Of a stretch of DNA of 64,000 nucleotides, positions 27,550-36,214 are shown one piece after another (position 1 is the stretch's first letter; the number at the start of each line of letters is the position of its first letter). Made by a program: the position numbers and the translations under genes. Location: NCBI RefSeq assembly GCF_010450875.1, contig NZ_CP048420.1, positions 1 through 64,000 on the forward strand, read 5' to 3'. The DNA comes from Sphingomonas insulae (lineage in GTDB: Bacteria; Pseudomonadota; Alphaproteobacteria; Sphingomonadales; Sphingomonadaceae). The notes under the pieces are model-generated. The model had not been told where the DNA came from. It saw only the letters and a program-made list of their open reading frames with translations, and ran no database searches.

Positions 27550-28212
27550 ATGCCAGTTATCGCGATCATTAGTCAGAAGGGGGGAGCGGGAAAAACGACT
27601 CTCGCCATCCACCTCGCAGCCGCGGCTCAGGACGCTGGCCGGGTCGTGCTCATCATCGATACCGATCCGCAGGCAACAGCCAGTCAATGGGCAGCATGGC
27701 GCAGCGATGCACCGCCGGAGGTGATCGACAGCCCACCCCCGCGCCTCGCCGCCAAAGTCGAGGCCGCCCGCGCACAGGGTGCCGAGCTGATCGTCATCGA
27801 TACGCCACCTCACGCCGACAGCGCCGCCCGCGCCGCGGTTGAGGTCGCCGATTTGGTGCTGATCCCGTGCCGGCCTAGCGCCTTCGACCTCTCGGCAATT
27901 CAAATCACCGCGAAGCTCGTCCAGCTTCTCAAGAAACCCGCCTATGTTGTCTTCACTGCCGGCAGCCCCAATGCGCCACGTGTCTATCAGGAGGCGGGCG
28001 AACTAGTGGAGGGATTCGGCACGCCGCCCTGTCCGATTCAGATTCCTGACCGCGCTGCCTATCGCCACGCCAGCGGCGAAGGCCGCACCGTTATGGAATA
28101 CGAACCCGGCGGTAAGGCTGCCGATGACATTCGTCAAATTTACACGTGGACATGTCGACAGGTCGGCCTATCTGCGCCCCGCAAACCAACTAACCGGAAA
28201 GCCGCTGCATGA
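27550..28212 (+). CDS. parA: ParA-type partition ATPase
   Basis: 220 residues. It opens with the deviant Walker A motif IAIISQKGGAGKTTLAIHLA, then LIIDTDPQATASQWA, LIVIDTPPHADSAARAA and PCRPSAFDLSAIQIT. The short form without an N-terminal DNA-binding domain fits type Ib partition ATPases, which pair with a small DNA-binding protein. The next gene supplies that partner with an ATGA overlap. It moves or positions plasmid copies before division. Confidence 0.92.
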   Translation: MPVIAIISQKGGAGKTTLAIHLAAAAQDAGRVVLIIDTDPQATASQWAAWRSDAPPEVIDSPPPRLAAKVEAARAQGAELIVIDTPPHADSAARAAVEVADLVLIPCRPSAFDLSAIQITAKLVQLLKKPAYVVFTAGSPNAPRVYQEAGELVEGFGTPPCPIQIPDRAAYRHASGEGRTVMEYEPGGKAADDIRQIYTWTCRQVGLSAPRKPTNRKAAA

Positions 28213-28466
28213 GCCGCAAACCCAGCTTTGCCAACCTGCGCTCTGGCCTGGTGTCGGCCCCAACCGTAGAGCCAGCTTTCGCCGCTACCTCAGCCGTACC
28301 GGCGAGCCGCCAAGGCCGGAAACAAATCGCTGGTTTCTTTAGCCCCGAAATGTCGTTCGCAATGCATACGCTAGCAAGGCGCCAAAGTAGGAGCCTTCAG
28401 GCTTTGATGGCCGAAGCTTTTAACGATGTGCTAAGAAAGCACGGAGAAAGTCCGATCGGGGATTAA
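28209..28466 (+). CDS. Small ribbon-helix-helix partition partner (ParG/ParB-like)
   Basis: 85 residues. A flexible N-terminus is followed by a ribbon-helix-helix-like segment, KQIAGFFSPEMSFAMHTLAR then SLQALMAEAFNDVLRKHGE. Start overlaps parA by 4 bp, the usual arrangement of type Ib systems. It should bind the centromere-like repeats and stimulate ParA. Confidence 0.8.
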   Translation: MSRKPSFANLRSGLVSAPTVEPAFAATSAVPASRQGRKQIAGFFSPEMSFAMHTLARRQSRSLQALMAEAFNDVLRKHGESPIGD

Positions 28467-28614
28467 AAGTAGCGCTAGCATATTATAACGCATTTCCTGA
28501 TTATATTCAATATAAACATTCTCGTAAATTTATCTATCGAAGACATAGTGTCCTTCCATATCATCAATAAATCTAACATAGTATACGTCTATAGGCTGTA
28601 TACTAAGGATTGTA
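28467..28614. other. AT-rich gap between partition genes and EPS locus
   Basis: 148 bp, visibly AT-rich compared with its surroundings, with an inverted repeat AGTATAC (28580-28586) / GTATACT (28598-28604). No gene. It may terminate transcription or mark the junction of two acquired segments. Confidence 0.5.
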
Positions 28615-29196
28615 CTAGTTATCAAATGCGCGACCGCGCAAAAACTCGGCGGGATTTCCCGAATTAATTGTCCAAGCCGCAAGATCGCGCATAGCTACAC
28701 CACGAGCGCCAAGCACAGCGCCTTCATCAACTCGAACTCCGGGCCCTACAAAGGATTCCGCAGCAATCCAGGCATGATTTTCTATCACGATCGGTCTTAT
28801 CTGCAATTGAAAGTGGCAATCCGAGACATCATGACTGCTGGCGCATAATGACGCATCCTGCGACACGGTGACGTGATCGCCGATCGTGATCCTGCCTTGA
28901 TTATAGCAACGTACGCGGGGCCCGAGCACCGAACCACTACCAATGTCGAGGTTAGCGGGTAGCCAAATATTTACGCTGGAATAAATCCGCGTACCTTTGC
29001 CTATTCTTGCGCCAAATAGCCGCAAAATTAGTGCGCGCCAGCTATGAAGTGGAGGGGGCGTCCAGCGGGCAAGGCATAGCCAGCTGATTCCCCACAATAC
29101 CCGCATCAGGCGATTGGCCAAGCTGAAGCTAGGTCCGCCAGTGGCGCTCCTTGCAGCCTCTGCGCTCAACGGATCAGATCCGCTTGGCTGCTTCAC
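28615..29196 (-). CDS. WcaF-like polysaccharide O-acetyltransferase (left-handed beta-helix)
   Basis: 193 residues from a GTG at 29196 that overlaps the preceding gene's TGA. The C-terminal half shows hexapeptide repeats: KGTRIYSSVNIWLPANLDIG, IGDHVTVSQDASLCASSHDV (catalytic-histidine region), and AWIAAESFVGPGVRVDEGAV. The N-terminus (LANRLMRVLWGISWLCLARW) is hydrophobic, as in colanic-acid acetyltransferases. It likely acetylates a sugar of the EPS repeat unit with acetyl-CoA. It is last in the leftward wzx-GT-acetyltransferase run. Confidence 0.85.
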   Translation of the reverse strand: MKQPSGSDPLSAEAARSATGGPSFSLANRLMRVLWGISWLCLARWTPPPLHSWRALILRLFGARIGKGTRIYSSVNIWLPANLDIGSGSVLGPRVRCYNQGRITIGDHVTVSQDASLCASSHDVSDCHFQLQIRPIVIENHAWIAAESFVGPGVRVDEGAVLGARGVAMRDLAAWTINSGNPAEFLRGRAFDN

Positions 29197-30365
29197 GAAT
29201 TCCGCTCCAATATGCGGTGATATGCCGCCATCCACTGCTCGCTGACAATCTGCGGCGAAAAGCACTGAGTGGCAAGATCTCGTGCTGCCGCACGGCGACG
29301 TTGCCGTGCGGCCCCACTCTCATCGAGCAAGACCGCTAGTGCAGCTGCAATGGAATGGGCGTCAACGCCACTGTCGATGGCGGCACCGCTGGTGAAGCCG
29401 ACCGGTAAGTTGCAATGTTGCGACATGGCAACGGGGATGCCGGAAGCCCAGCTTTCAAGGATTACCATTGGCAAACCCTCACTATGAGATGGCAAGGCGA
29501 GCGCCGTTGCACTCCCAATTAATGCCCGCTTGGCGTCGCCGTAGACGGGGCCGGTAAAGGATAATCGGGAATCTAGAACTAAGTCGATACGTGCCTGCAG
29601 CGCGGCAACATGTATTGGATCCCCCCAACCAGCGATCGTAAGTTGTGGTGCAGCTGGGCCCCGCTGTTTGACCAGAATTTGCCAAGCGTCGATCAATCCG
29701 TCAATGTTCTTCTTAGGGTGGATGCGACCCAGATAGACGATACGGGCCGTAGCCGAGTCGCGCCCTTCATTGTCATATAGGTGCGCATCTACGGCGTTCG
29801 GAATGACGGCAATAGCGTCATTGCCCGTTTCACGCTGGATGTCTGCGGCCTCAGCGCGGGTAAGTGCATGGAAAAGATTGGCACGCCGCCAGCTGCGATG
29901 TTCGTAGCCAAGCCGGGCGATTGCCTTTTTGGCCTGCCCGCGCTGCGTGATCCAAGGGTCCAGCATTCCATGTGGAGAGATGACATATGGACGACGCGTC
30001 ACGGCAGCCCAGCGCTCCGCCAAATGAGATGTTGCCATCCAGATGCCATGAAGATGTAGAAGGTCGATGTCGGCCGCGGCCAGCTTGCGTCCCAGATCGG
30101 GGCTGTATCCTATCTGGCTCGGTCCCAACGTCCGCCCCAACTGCACCGGGATTCCATCGAAACGACTACGGTCGTCCGCACTGTGTAGGTCCTCCAGTGC
30201 AAAGATGACGGGATCAGCGCCGGCTGCGCACAGCATGGCTGCATGGGCAACGACTGCCTCGAAGACGCCTCCGCCCAATCGCGAGGCCCAGGGCGACAAC
30301 AGGCCAACCCGTAATCGTCGATCGCGCACTGTCCTGCTCACCTTCTGTGTTGTAGCCTGGTTCAT
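29193..30365 (-). CDS. Family 4 glycosyltransferase
   Basis: 390 residues with two Rossmann-like halves of the GT-B fold. Visible blocks: GGGVFEAVVAHAAMLCAAGA, DLLHLHGIW, YVISPHGMLDPW, IAVIPNAVDAHLY, IVYLGRIHPKKNIDGLIDAW and ALPSHSEGLPMVILESWASG (the retaining GT4 EX7E region). It adds one sugar to the lipid-linked repeat unit on the cytoplasmic face. Donor and acceptor are not evident. It lies 10 bp after wzx and overlaps the acetyltransferase gene. Confidence 0.92.
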   Translation of the reverse strand: MNQATTQKVSRTVRDRRLRVGLLSPWASRLGGGVFEAVVAHAAMLCAAGADPVIFALEDLHSADDRSRFDGIPVQLGRTLGPSQIGYSPDLGRKLAAADIDLLHLHGIWMATSHLAERWAAVTRRPYVISPHGMLDPWITQRGQAKKAIARLGYEHRSWRRANLFHALTRAEAADIQRETGNDAIAVIPNAVDAHLYDNEGRDSATARIVYLGRIHPKKNIDGLIDAWQILVKQRGPAAPQLTIAGWGDPIHVAALQARIDLVLDSRLSFTGPVYGDAKRALIGSATALALPSHSEGLPMVILESWASGIPVAMSQHCNLPVGFTSGAAIDSGVDAHSIAAALAVLLDESGAARQRRRAAARDLATQCFSPQIVSEQWMAAYHRILERNS

Positions 30366-30375
30366 TGGGAATGGG

Positions 30376-31788
30376 TCAGCTCATGATCGGTCGAAACAGG
30401 AGCTTCATCCCGCCACGCTGCATCAGGCGCCCCACCAGGCGTTTGCTTGGCAAGAGCGGCGCTCCGTTCGCCAATGTATTGGCCCGGGTCTGAAACAGCG
30501 AACTGGCGATGTTGACACAGGCAATTCCTCCCAGGGCCGCTAGGGGACCATATAGGAACCCCGCGACCGTCCCGGCGACAAGCGATCCTGCCAGTTGAAA
30601 GACGTTGCCCATAATATTGTATCGCAGCTTGCCCGATGCGGGGCCGAACAGCATTCCGGGAATGCACAAGACGTAAACGAACGTCGCGACCCAGTCGATA
30701 AAGAAGAACAGCAGGAATTGCTGATCGACACGGCGCAAGAGCACTAGCGACACGACAGGTGCCAACAATGCCACGCCAGCATAGACGATCAACGCCGAAG
30801 CGGTGATGAGTGCAACCTGCCGTTCGTATATATGGCCGATCGCCCGCAGCTGTCGCCGTGCAAAAGCGCGAGCGAGGATAGGAACACTAAGAAAAGCGGG
30901 ACCGATCAACAGGACGCGGACCGGTTGGAATACACGTTCGACCAGCTCGTAGACGGCGGTGCTCGCGGTTCCCCCAACCCGCGTCAGGACCAATCGCACC
31001 ACCACGTCGTACAATTGTGCCATGGCCGTGTTGGCTTGCGTCAGCAAAGACAGGCCGATGGTCTCGCGGATGACGTCGCGGTGAAAACGCAATCTAAGCC
31101 GGAATCGGCCTGCGCGGAGATGGCGTGATAAGCTGGCCCATGCCGCAATGATCACGAAGATGAACTGGATCATCTGAGCGAACACCAGGCCCATAAGCTG
31201 CAAGCGAGGAGCAAGGACAATGGCCGTCACAAGCAGTAGAGCCGCCCCGGTCATGTTGATGATGCTCTTATTGGTACCTTTGCGAATGCCCACCAGTGCG
31301 GCGATGGGGACGGTGCTGAGGCTCCATAGGATTGCATTTACCAATACCAGCGGAAGCATGGTATGTCCAAGGGACTGCTGACCCGGTTCCAAGCTATGCC
31401 GAAGCGCAAGGCTCAGCGGATAATAGGCGATCGACGCAACCAGTGCATAGAAGCAGAAGGTAAAGATGATTGACGTATCAATATAGGGCCATATACGTCG
31501 TTCGCGATCCTCACGGCTCATCTGACCTATGAACTTGGGCAATGCCCCGGCGACGCCTACGTCGGCAAGCTTGATTACCGATGTCAAAGACTGGATCAGT
31601 GCCCAGACACCGAATTGCTTCAGCGAAGAATGCGCAATGACGACGCGAAAGGCGATCAGCAGAAACCCACCCGTAACCAGCACCTCGAGCACCGATGCGG
31701 CCGCGCCGTTGCGGGCAAGCCGCTGCAAGAGGGATATATCCTGCATGTCGGATGCCATCGCCACGGCCCCGTTTGGTCGTTCGTTCAT
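30376..31788 (-). CDS. wzx: Polysaccharide flippase (Wzx-like)
   Basis: 470 residues with about 12 predicted membrane spans, the size and pattern of Wzx/PST flippases: GAAASVLEVLVTGGFLLIAF near the start, ADVGVAGALPKFIGQMSRED, GLSLLTQANTAMAQLYDVVV, and ALITASALIVYAGVALLAPV. It moves the undecaprenyl-linked repeat unit across the inner membrane. First gene of the leftward run; divergent from the STELLO-like genes. Confidence 0.9.
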   Translation of the reverse strand: MNERPNGAVAMASDMQDISLLQRLARNGAAASVLEVLVTGGFLLIAFRVVIAHSSLKQFGVWALIQSLTSVIKLADVGVAGALPKFIGQMSREDRERRIWPYIDTSIIFTFCFYALVASIAYYPLSLALRHSLEPGQQSLGHTMLPLVLVNAILWSLSTVPIAALVGIRKGTNKSIINMTGAALLLVTAIVLAPRLQLMGLVFAQMIQFIFVIIAAWASLSRHLRAGRFRLRLRFHRDVIRETIGLSLLTQANTAMAQLYDVVVRLVLTRVGGTASTAVYELVERVFQPVRVLLIGPAFLSVPILARAFARRQLRAIGHIYERQVALITASALIVYAGVALLAPVVSLVLLRRVDQQFLLFFFIDWVATFVYVLCIPGMLFGPASGKLRYNIMGNVFQLAGSLVAGTVAGFLYGPLAALGGIACVNIASSLFQTRANTLANGAPLLPSKRLVGRLMQRGGMKLLFRPIMS

Positions 31789-31953
31789 AGATGATGCTCA
31801 CTCCGCAGCGGCTGCTTGCGATTGACGGCTCAACAAGTCAATCAATGTGCAGGGCAGACTCCGCTGACCGGTCGATAGCCTGTCAAACCAGGGCTGGCCA
31901 ATCGGCCACCCAAGCGGGTAAGCGCCATGTGCAATGCAACCGTCGAAAGCGCC

Positions 31954-32976
31954 ATGACAGAAACCAAGAACCCAAAAGCCGCCGTCGTTCTGACCTCGAT
32001 TGCCGCCCCCAACGCGGTGATGAAGGCGATCTCTGCCGATTGCCGTGAACGCGGACTGGACTTCTACGTCGTGGGAGACACCAAATCGCCTGACGAGTTC
32101 GAGCTGGAAGGATGCCGCTTCTATAGCTACGCTGCCCAGCGCGAACTCGCCTTTGTGACGGCGGGGCTGTGCCCGACGCGTCATTACGCGCGCAAGAACA
32201 TCGGATATCTGCTGGCGATCCAGACGGGTGTCGAGCTGATCATCGAAACCGACGACGACAATCTGCCAGGTCCCGATTTTTACGAGGCGTTGCCGCTAGA
32301 AGCGACGCTGCCGGCCGTTGCGCAAGCCGGTTGGGTTAACGTCTATCGCTACTTCACCGACGGACTAATCTGGCCGCGCGGACTGCCGCTGGACGAGATC
32401 AACGCCCCGCTGCCTGTACTGTTGGAGCCGCAGGCTGTGCGCATTCCCATCCAGCAAGGGCTGGCGAATGAGAACCCGGACGTGGATGCCATCTATCGGC
32501 TCGCACTGCCGTTGCCGTTCAACTTCGACAAATCGCAGCGTGTGGCGCTGTCCGCCGGGACATGGTGCCCTTACAACAGCCAAAACACGATCCACTACAG
32601 CGAAGCCTTCCCGCTTCTTTATCTGCCGGCTTACTGCAGCTTCCGTATGACGGATATCTGGCGCAGCTTTGTCGCGCAACGGATTGCAGGCGTGAACGGT
32701 TGGTCCATCCTGTTCCGAGAGGCAACGGTTGTTCAGGATCGCAACGACCATAGTCTGATGCGCGATTTCGAGGACGAAATTAGTGGCTATCTTGGCAATC
32801 GCAAGATCGCTGAAGCCTTGGATGCTCTGGACCTCAAGGCCGGTACCGATCTGGGTACCATGGGGGAAAATCTGCGCAAATGTTATGGCGCGCTGGTTGA
32901 TGGCGACTACGTCGGAGCGGAGGAGCTGCCGTTGCTTGACGCATGGCTGACCGATCTGGCGACGATCCTTGGCTGA
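31954..32976 (+). CDS. STELLO-like (DUF288) glycosyltransferase
   Basis: 340 residues from MTETKNPKAAVVLTSIAAPN; a start at 31927 is possible. The family pattern is clear: VVLTSIAAPNAVMKAISADC, the DFYVVGDTKSPDEFELEGCR stretch, AFVTAGLCPTRHYARKNIGY, and the acidic IIETDDDNLPGPDFYEAL (DDD metal-binding motif), then WPRGLPLDEIN and DVDAIYRLALPLPFNFDKS. The founding members are plant Golgi proteins linked to cellulose synthesis; bacterial roles are poorly known. It overlaps the next gene by 8 bp. Confidence 0.78.
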   Translation: MTETKNPKAAVVLTSIAAPNAVMKAISADCRERGLDFYVVGDTKSPDEFELEGCRFYSYAAQRELAFVTAGLCPTRHYARKNIGYLLAIQTGVELIIETDDDNLPGPDFYEALPLEATLPAVAQAGWVNVYRYFTDGLIWPRGLPLDEINAPLPVLLEPQAVRIPIQQGLANENPDVDAIYRLALPLPFNFDKSQRVALSAGTWCPYNSQNTIHYSEAFPLLYLPAYCSFRMTDIWRSFVAQRIAGVNGWSILFREATVVQDRNDHSLMRDFEDEISGYLGNRKIAEALDALDLKAGTDLGTMGENLRKCYGALVDGDYVGAEELPLLDAWLTDLATILG

Positions 32977-33940
32977 AGTGGATCGGCAGGAAAACCGCGC
33001 GAGCGCAGTTTTCATCTTCAATCATCGGTTCGAGCGTAATATCGAGAAGCTCGACGAGATTTATGGGGAGCGCTTTCCCAAGCGCACCTATCTGATGCCT
33101 TTCGCTCGTTCCGAAAGGGCGGACGTATGCCGCATTACAGAATCGAGCTGGCAGTTCAGCGGTCACGTTGCCCAAGGCGCGGCCTCGTTCATCGACGACG
33201 AGGCAACGCACTACGTCTTCATCTCGGATGATTTGATTCTCAATCCGAGAATAGATGCGTGGAACATCGCGTGCAAACTGGATCTTGATGCGTCTACCGG
33301 ATATATCAAGTCGCTCGCGCCGCTCGACTCCGTACGATACCAGTGGCATCGGTCCCTGCCGGCCAGCATCGCTCTGCGGCGTAATGGGGATGGTTTCGAC
33401 TGGCGTGCCGAACTCCCGCCCGAAGATGAGGCGCGCGCAAAGTTTGCTGGCATGGGTTTGCAGGATCATCCGTCCAAGATGCGCTCGCTGAGCGAGGCAA
33501 AGCATGCTCTGACCAAACTGCTTCCGGCCGCGGGCTATCTGGCCGCGCCTTGGGCGGTGAAGCTGCACGGCAAGCCGAGCGATTACCCCTTGTTGATGGG
33601 CTATGCCGACTTTTTCGTGGTACCAGCCGAGGCGATCCGGCGCTTCACCCATTATTGCGGGGTATTCGCGGCCCTCGACATCTTCGCGGAAGTCGCGGTG
33701 CCGACTGCGTTGGCCCTGGCGGTCGATCGGGTGAAAACCGAACTGAAGCCGGGCGAGAGATTCAACGACCCGTTGGCAGCGCGTCAGCCGGATTTCGCGT
33801 GGCAGGGAATCGAGTTTTGGGATCCGGCGGAGACCCCGGTGTTTGCCGCTCGTTTCGGCAACGACCGCGATCGCCTGATGAAAGAGTTCCCGGACGAGTA
33901 TCTGTATGTCCACCCGGTCAAGCTGAGTCAGTGGCGCTAA
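32969..33940 (+). CDS. Uncharacterised glycosyltransferase-like protein paired with STELLO gene
   Basis: 323 residues from a TTG overlapping the previous stop; a GTG at 32978 is an alternative. No family is recognised with certainty. The early part (ASAVFIFNHRFERNIEKLDE, ATHYVFISDDLILNPRIDAW) has a strand followed by SDD, reminiscent of the DxD region of GT-A enzymes; later is LLMGYADFFVVPAEAIRRFT. The coupling to the STELLO-like gene suggests they act on the same glycan. Confidence 0.6.
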   Translation: MAEVDRQENRASAVFIFNHRFERNIEKLDEIYGERFPKRTYLMPFARSERADVCRITESSWQFSGHVAQGAASFIDDEATHYVFISDDLILNPRIDAWNIACKLDLDASTGYIKSLAPLDSVRYQWHRSLPASIALRRNGDGFDWRAELPPEDEARAKFAGMGLQDHPSKMRSLSEAKHALTKLLPAAGYLAAPWAVKLHGKPSDYPLLMGYADFFVVPAEAIRRFTHYCGVFAALDIFAEVAVPTALALAVDRVKTELKPGERFNDPLAARQPDFAWQGIEFWDPAETPVFAARFGNDRDRLMKEFPDEYLYVHPVKLSQWR

Positions 33941-33968
33941 GGCGCATTGACGATCTGAGGGCTGACCG

Positions 33969-35219
33969 ATGAAGCTGCTGATTCTGGGCATAAACTATGC
34001 ACCCGAGAAAATCGGGATCGCGGTATATACGAGCGATCTGGCGAGGTCGCTCTTACAGGCGGGTCACGATGTGCGCGTGTTGACTGCCAAGCCTTATTAT
34101 CCCGAGTGGCAGGTTCAGCACGCCTACCGTCGCCCTTTTTGGTGGAGCGAAACCTGTGATGGGGTGCGGGTTCTACGCTGCCCCATCTATGTGCCCTCCC
34201 ATCCCTCGGGTGTCCGACGATTGCTGCACCATGCCAGCTTTGCATTGAGCGTGCTGGTTCCGGGATTGTGGAGCGGCTTTCGCTGGCGTCCCGATGCTGT
34301 ATTGTGCATCGCGCCTTCGTTAATGGCGGCCCCGGTCGGCTGGGCTGCCGCCCGTCTGGCTGGATCGATCGCCTGGTTGCATATTCAGGACTTCGAAGTG
34401 GAGGCAGCGGTTGCGACCGGGCTGCTCAATGGCAATTCCAAAGCCGCGCGACTCGCCAGGTCCGTGGAACGCACGATCATGGGGCTGTTCGATCGGGTGA
34501 GCAGTATCGGGCCTGAAATGTGCCGTCGCCTAGATGATCTTGGTGTGCCCGCGAGTCGAATTCGGCAGATGCGCAACTGGGCGGACCTCCATGCGATCAG
34601 ACCGCAAGGCGCTCAATCGCCCTATCGGCAGGAACTCGGCATTACGACGCCCTATGTCGCATTATATTCGGGCAACATCGCCAACAAGCAAGGGATCGAG
34701 ATCGTGGTGGCCGCGGCCAGGCGACTGAAGCACCGCCACGACCTTACCATCGTCATCTGCGGTGATGGCCCCAACCGCGCGGCACTGGAGCAGCAAGCAG
34801 ATGGCTGCCATAACATCGTCATAGCCGGTCTGCAGCCAAAAGACCGCCTATCCGATCTGCTGTCGCTCGCCACGGTTCACCTGTTGCCGCAGAAGGGTAA
34901 TGCGGCTGACCTGGTACTGCCGTCCAAATTGACCAACATGCTCGCGTCCGGGAGACCAGTCGTCGCAACCGCATCCGCCGGCACCGGCTTGGCGCGCGAA
35001 GTGGAGGGATGCGGGTTAGTTACCCCTCCCGAAGACGAAGTGGCGTTTGCCAATGCGATCGAGCGGCTGCTTGACGATGCTTCGCTCCGGGACCGGTGCA
35101 GCCGTGCGGCACGACAACGAGCGGAGCAGAGCTGGAACAAGGAAGTGACGGTGCAAGGGTTCCTGGACGACTTGAGCTCGGTGGTCGCCGGGGTCAAACC
35201 TGTCGGAGTAAGCCGGTGA
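33969..35219 (+). CDS. WcaI-like family 4 glycosyltransferase
   Basis: 416 residues. The N-terminus MKLLILGINYAPEKIGIAVY and TAKPYYPEWQV match WcaI-type colanic-acid glycosyltransferases. C-terminal GT4 features: YVALYSGNIANKQGIEIVVA, VICGDGPNRAALEQQA and DLVLPSKLTNMLASGRPVVA. It transfers a sugar (fucose is used by the E. coli relative) during EPS repeat assembly. It lies 28 bp after the preceding gene in the same rightward run. Confidence 0.88.
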   Translation: MKLLILGINYAPEKIGIAVYTSDLARSLLQAGHDVRVLTAKPYYPEWQVQHAYRRPFWWSETCDGVRVLRCPIYVPSHPSGVRRLLHHASFALSVLVPGLWSGFRWRPDAVLCIAPSLMAAPVGWAAARLAGSIAWLHIQDFEVEAAVATGLLNGNSKAARLARSVERTIMGLFDRVSSIGPEMCRRLDDLGVPASRIRQMRNWADLHAIRPQGAQSPYRQELGITTPYVALYSGNIANKQGIEIVVAAARRLKHRHDLTIVICGDGPNRAALEQQADGCHNIVIAGLQPKDRLSDLLSLATVHLLPQKGNAADLVLPSKLTNMLASGRPVVATASAGTGLAREVEGCGLVTPPEDEVAFANAIERLLDDASLRDRCSRAARQRAEQSWNKEVTVQGFLDDLSSVVAGVKPVGVSR

Positions 35220-35316
35220 ACGCGCTTTGCCGTCTCGACGTAGCCGCCCTAGGGTGCCGGCATTCAGGGTCCGAATCGATGCCGATCCGACGGATATTTC
35301 AGAGAAAGGGGACCGC

Positions 35317-36210
35317 ATGATCGCGCGTTCATCTTCGCCGACGATCGCTGTGGTCGTGGCGACCCGCGGGCGCGCGGCCGAAGTCTGCATATTGCTGGAG
35401 CGACTGGCCCAGGGTCATCGTCGCCCCGATCATGTGGTGATCGTCGGCAGCTCCCCTGCGGATTGGGCGGGAACGGAAACCGCCGTGCTGCCGGTGATCA
35501 CGCTTGCCTCAAGCGAGCCAGGTCTTCCGCGGCAGCGCAATGCCGGTGTGCGCCACCTGCTCGAGAACGCCGTGGCTGCGGACGTTATTGTCTTCTTCGA
35601 CGATGATTTCCGGCCTCATCGCGATTGGCTCGATGCGGCCGCGGCCGTGTTCAAGACGCACGAAGACGTCGTCGGCCTGACCGGCGCGGTTCTTCGGGAT
35701 GGGGCCAAGACGGCTGCTATCGACGAAGCGGAGGCGAGCAACGTTCTTGCCGCCTGGGTGCGGCCCGCCGGGGAGGCGGCCCAATCCGTGCCGCGGCTAT
35801 ACGGATGCAACATGGCAGTACGCGCCGCGGTATTCGACAGGGCACGGTTTGATGAACGATTACCGCTTTACGGCTGGTTGGAGGATCTCGATTTCTCCGG
35901 CCAGCTGCAAGGTCGCCAGGTGCTTGCCAGGCATTGTGCCGGCGTCCACCTCGGTTCGAAGGGGGCCCGGGTCAGTGGACGCCGCTACGGCTATTCGCAG
36001 ATTGCCAATCCGCTATATCTGGCAGGCAAGGGGACTTGTCCGCCGCTTCTCACCGCACGCTTTCTGGCCCAGGCGTTGGTATTGAACGCGCTGCGGGCTT
36101 TCTACCGGCATCCTCTATTCGATTATCGCGGCCGGCTGGACGGCAATCTGCGCGCGTTCGGCGACGTGCTTCGAGGAAGGCTGCGTCCGGAGCGAATATT
36201 GGACCTGTAG
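35317..36210 (+). CDS. Family 2 glycosyltransferase
   Basis: 297 residues from MIARSSSPTIAVVVATRGRA, preceded by GAAAGGGGA. GT-A fold motifs: ASSEPGLPRQRNAGVRHLLE, the acidic FFDDDFRPHRDWL (metal/nucleotide-sugar binding), YGCNMAVRAAVFDRARFDER and GWLEDLDFSGQL (catalytic acid region). It should be an inverting transferase acting on the EPS unit. Last gene of the rightward run; the next gene converges with a 4-bp gap. Confidence 0.88.
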   Translation: MIARSSSPTIAVVVATRGRAAEVCILLERLAQGHRRPDHVVIVGSSPADWAGTETAVLPVITLASSEPGLPRQRNAGVRHLLENAVAADVIVFFDDDFRPHRDWLDAAAAVFKTHEDVVGLTGAVLRDGAKTAAIDEAEASNVLAAWVRPAGEAAQSVPRLYGCNMAVRAAVFDRARFDERLPLYGWLEDLDFSGQLQGRQVLARHCAGVHLGSKGARVSGRRYGYSQIANPLYLAGKGTCPPLLTARFLAQALVLNALRAFYRHPLFDYRGRLDGNLRAFGDVLRGRLRPERILDL

Positions 36211-36214
36211 CGAT

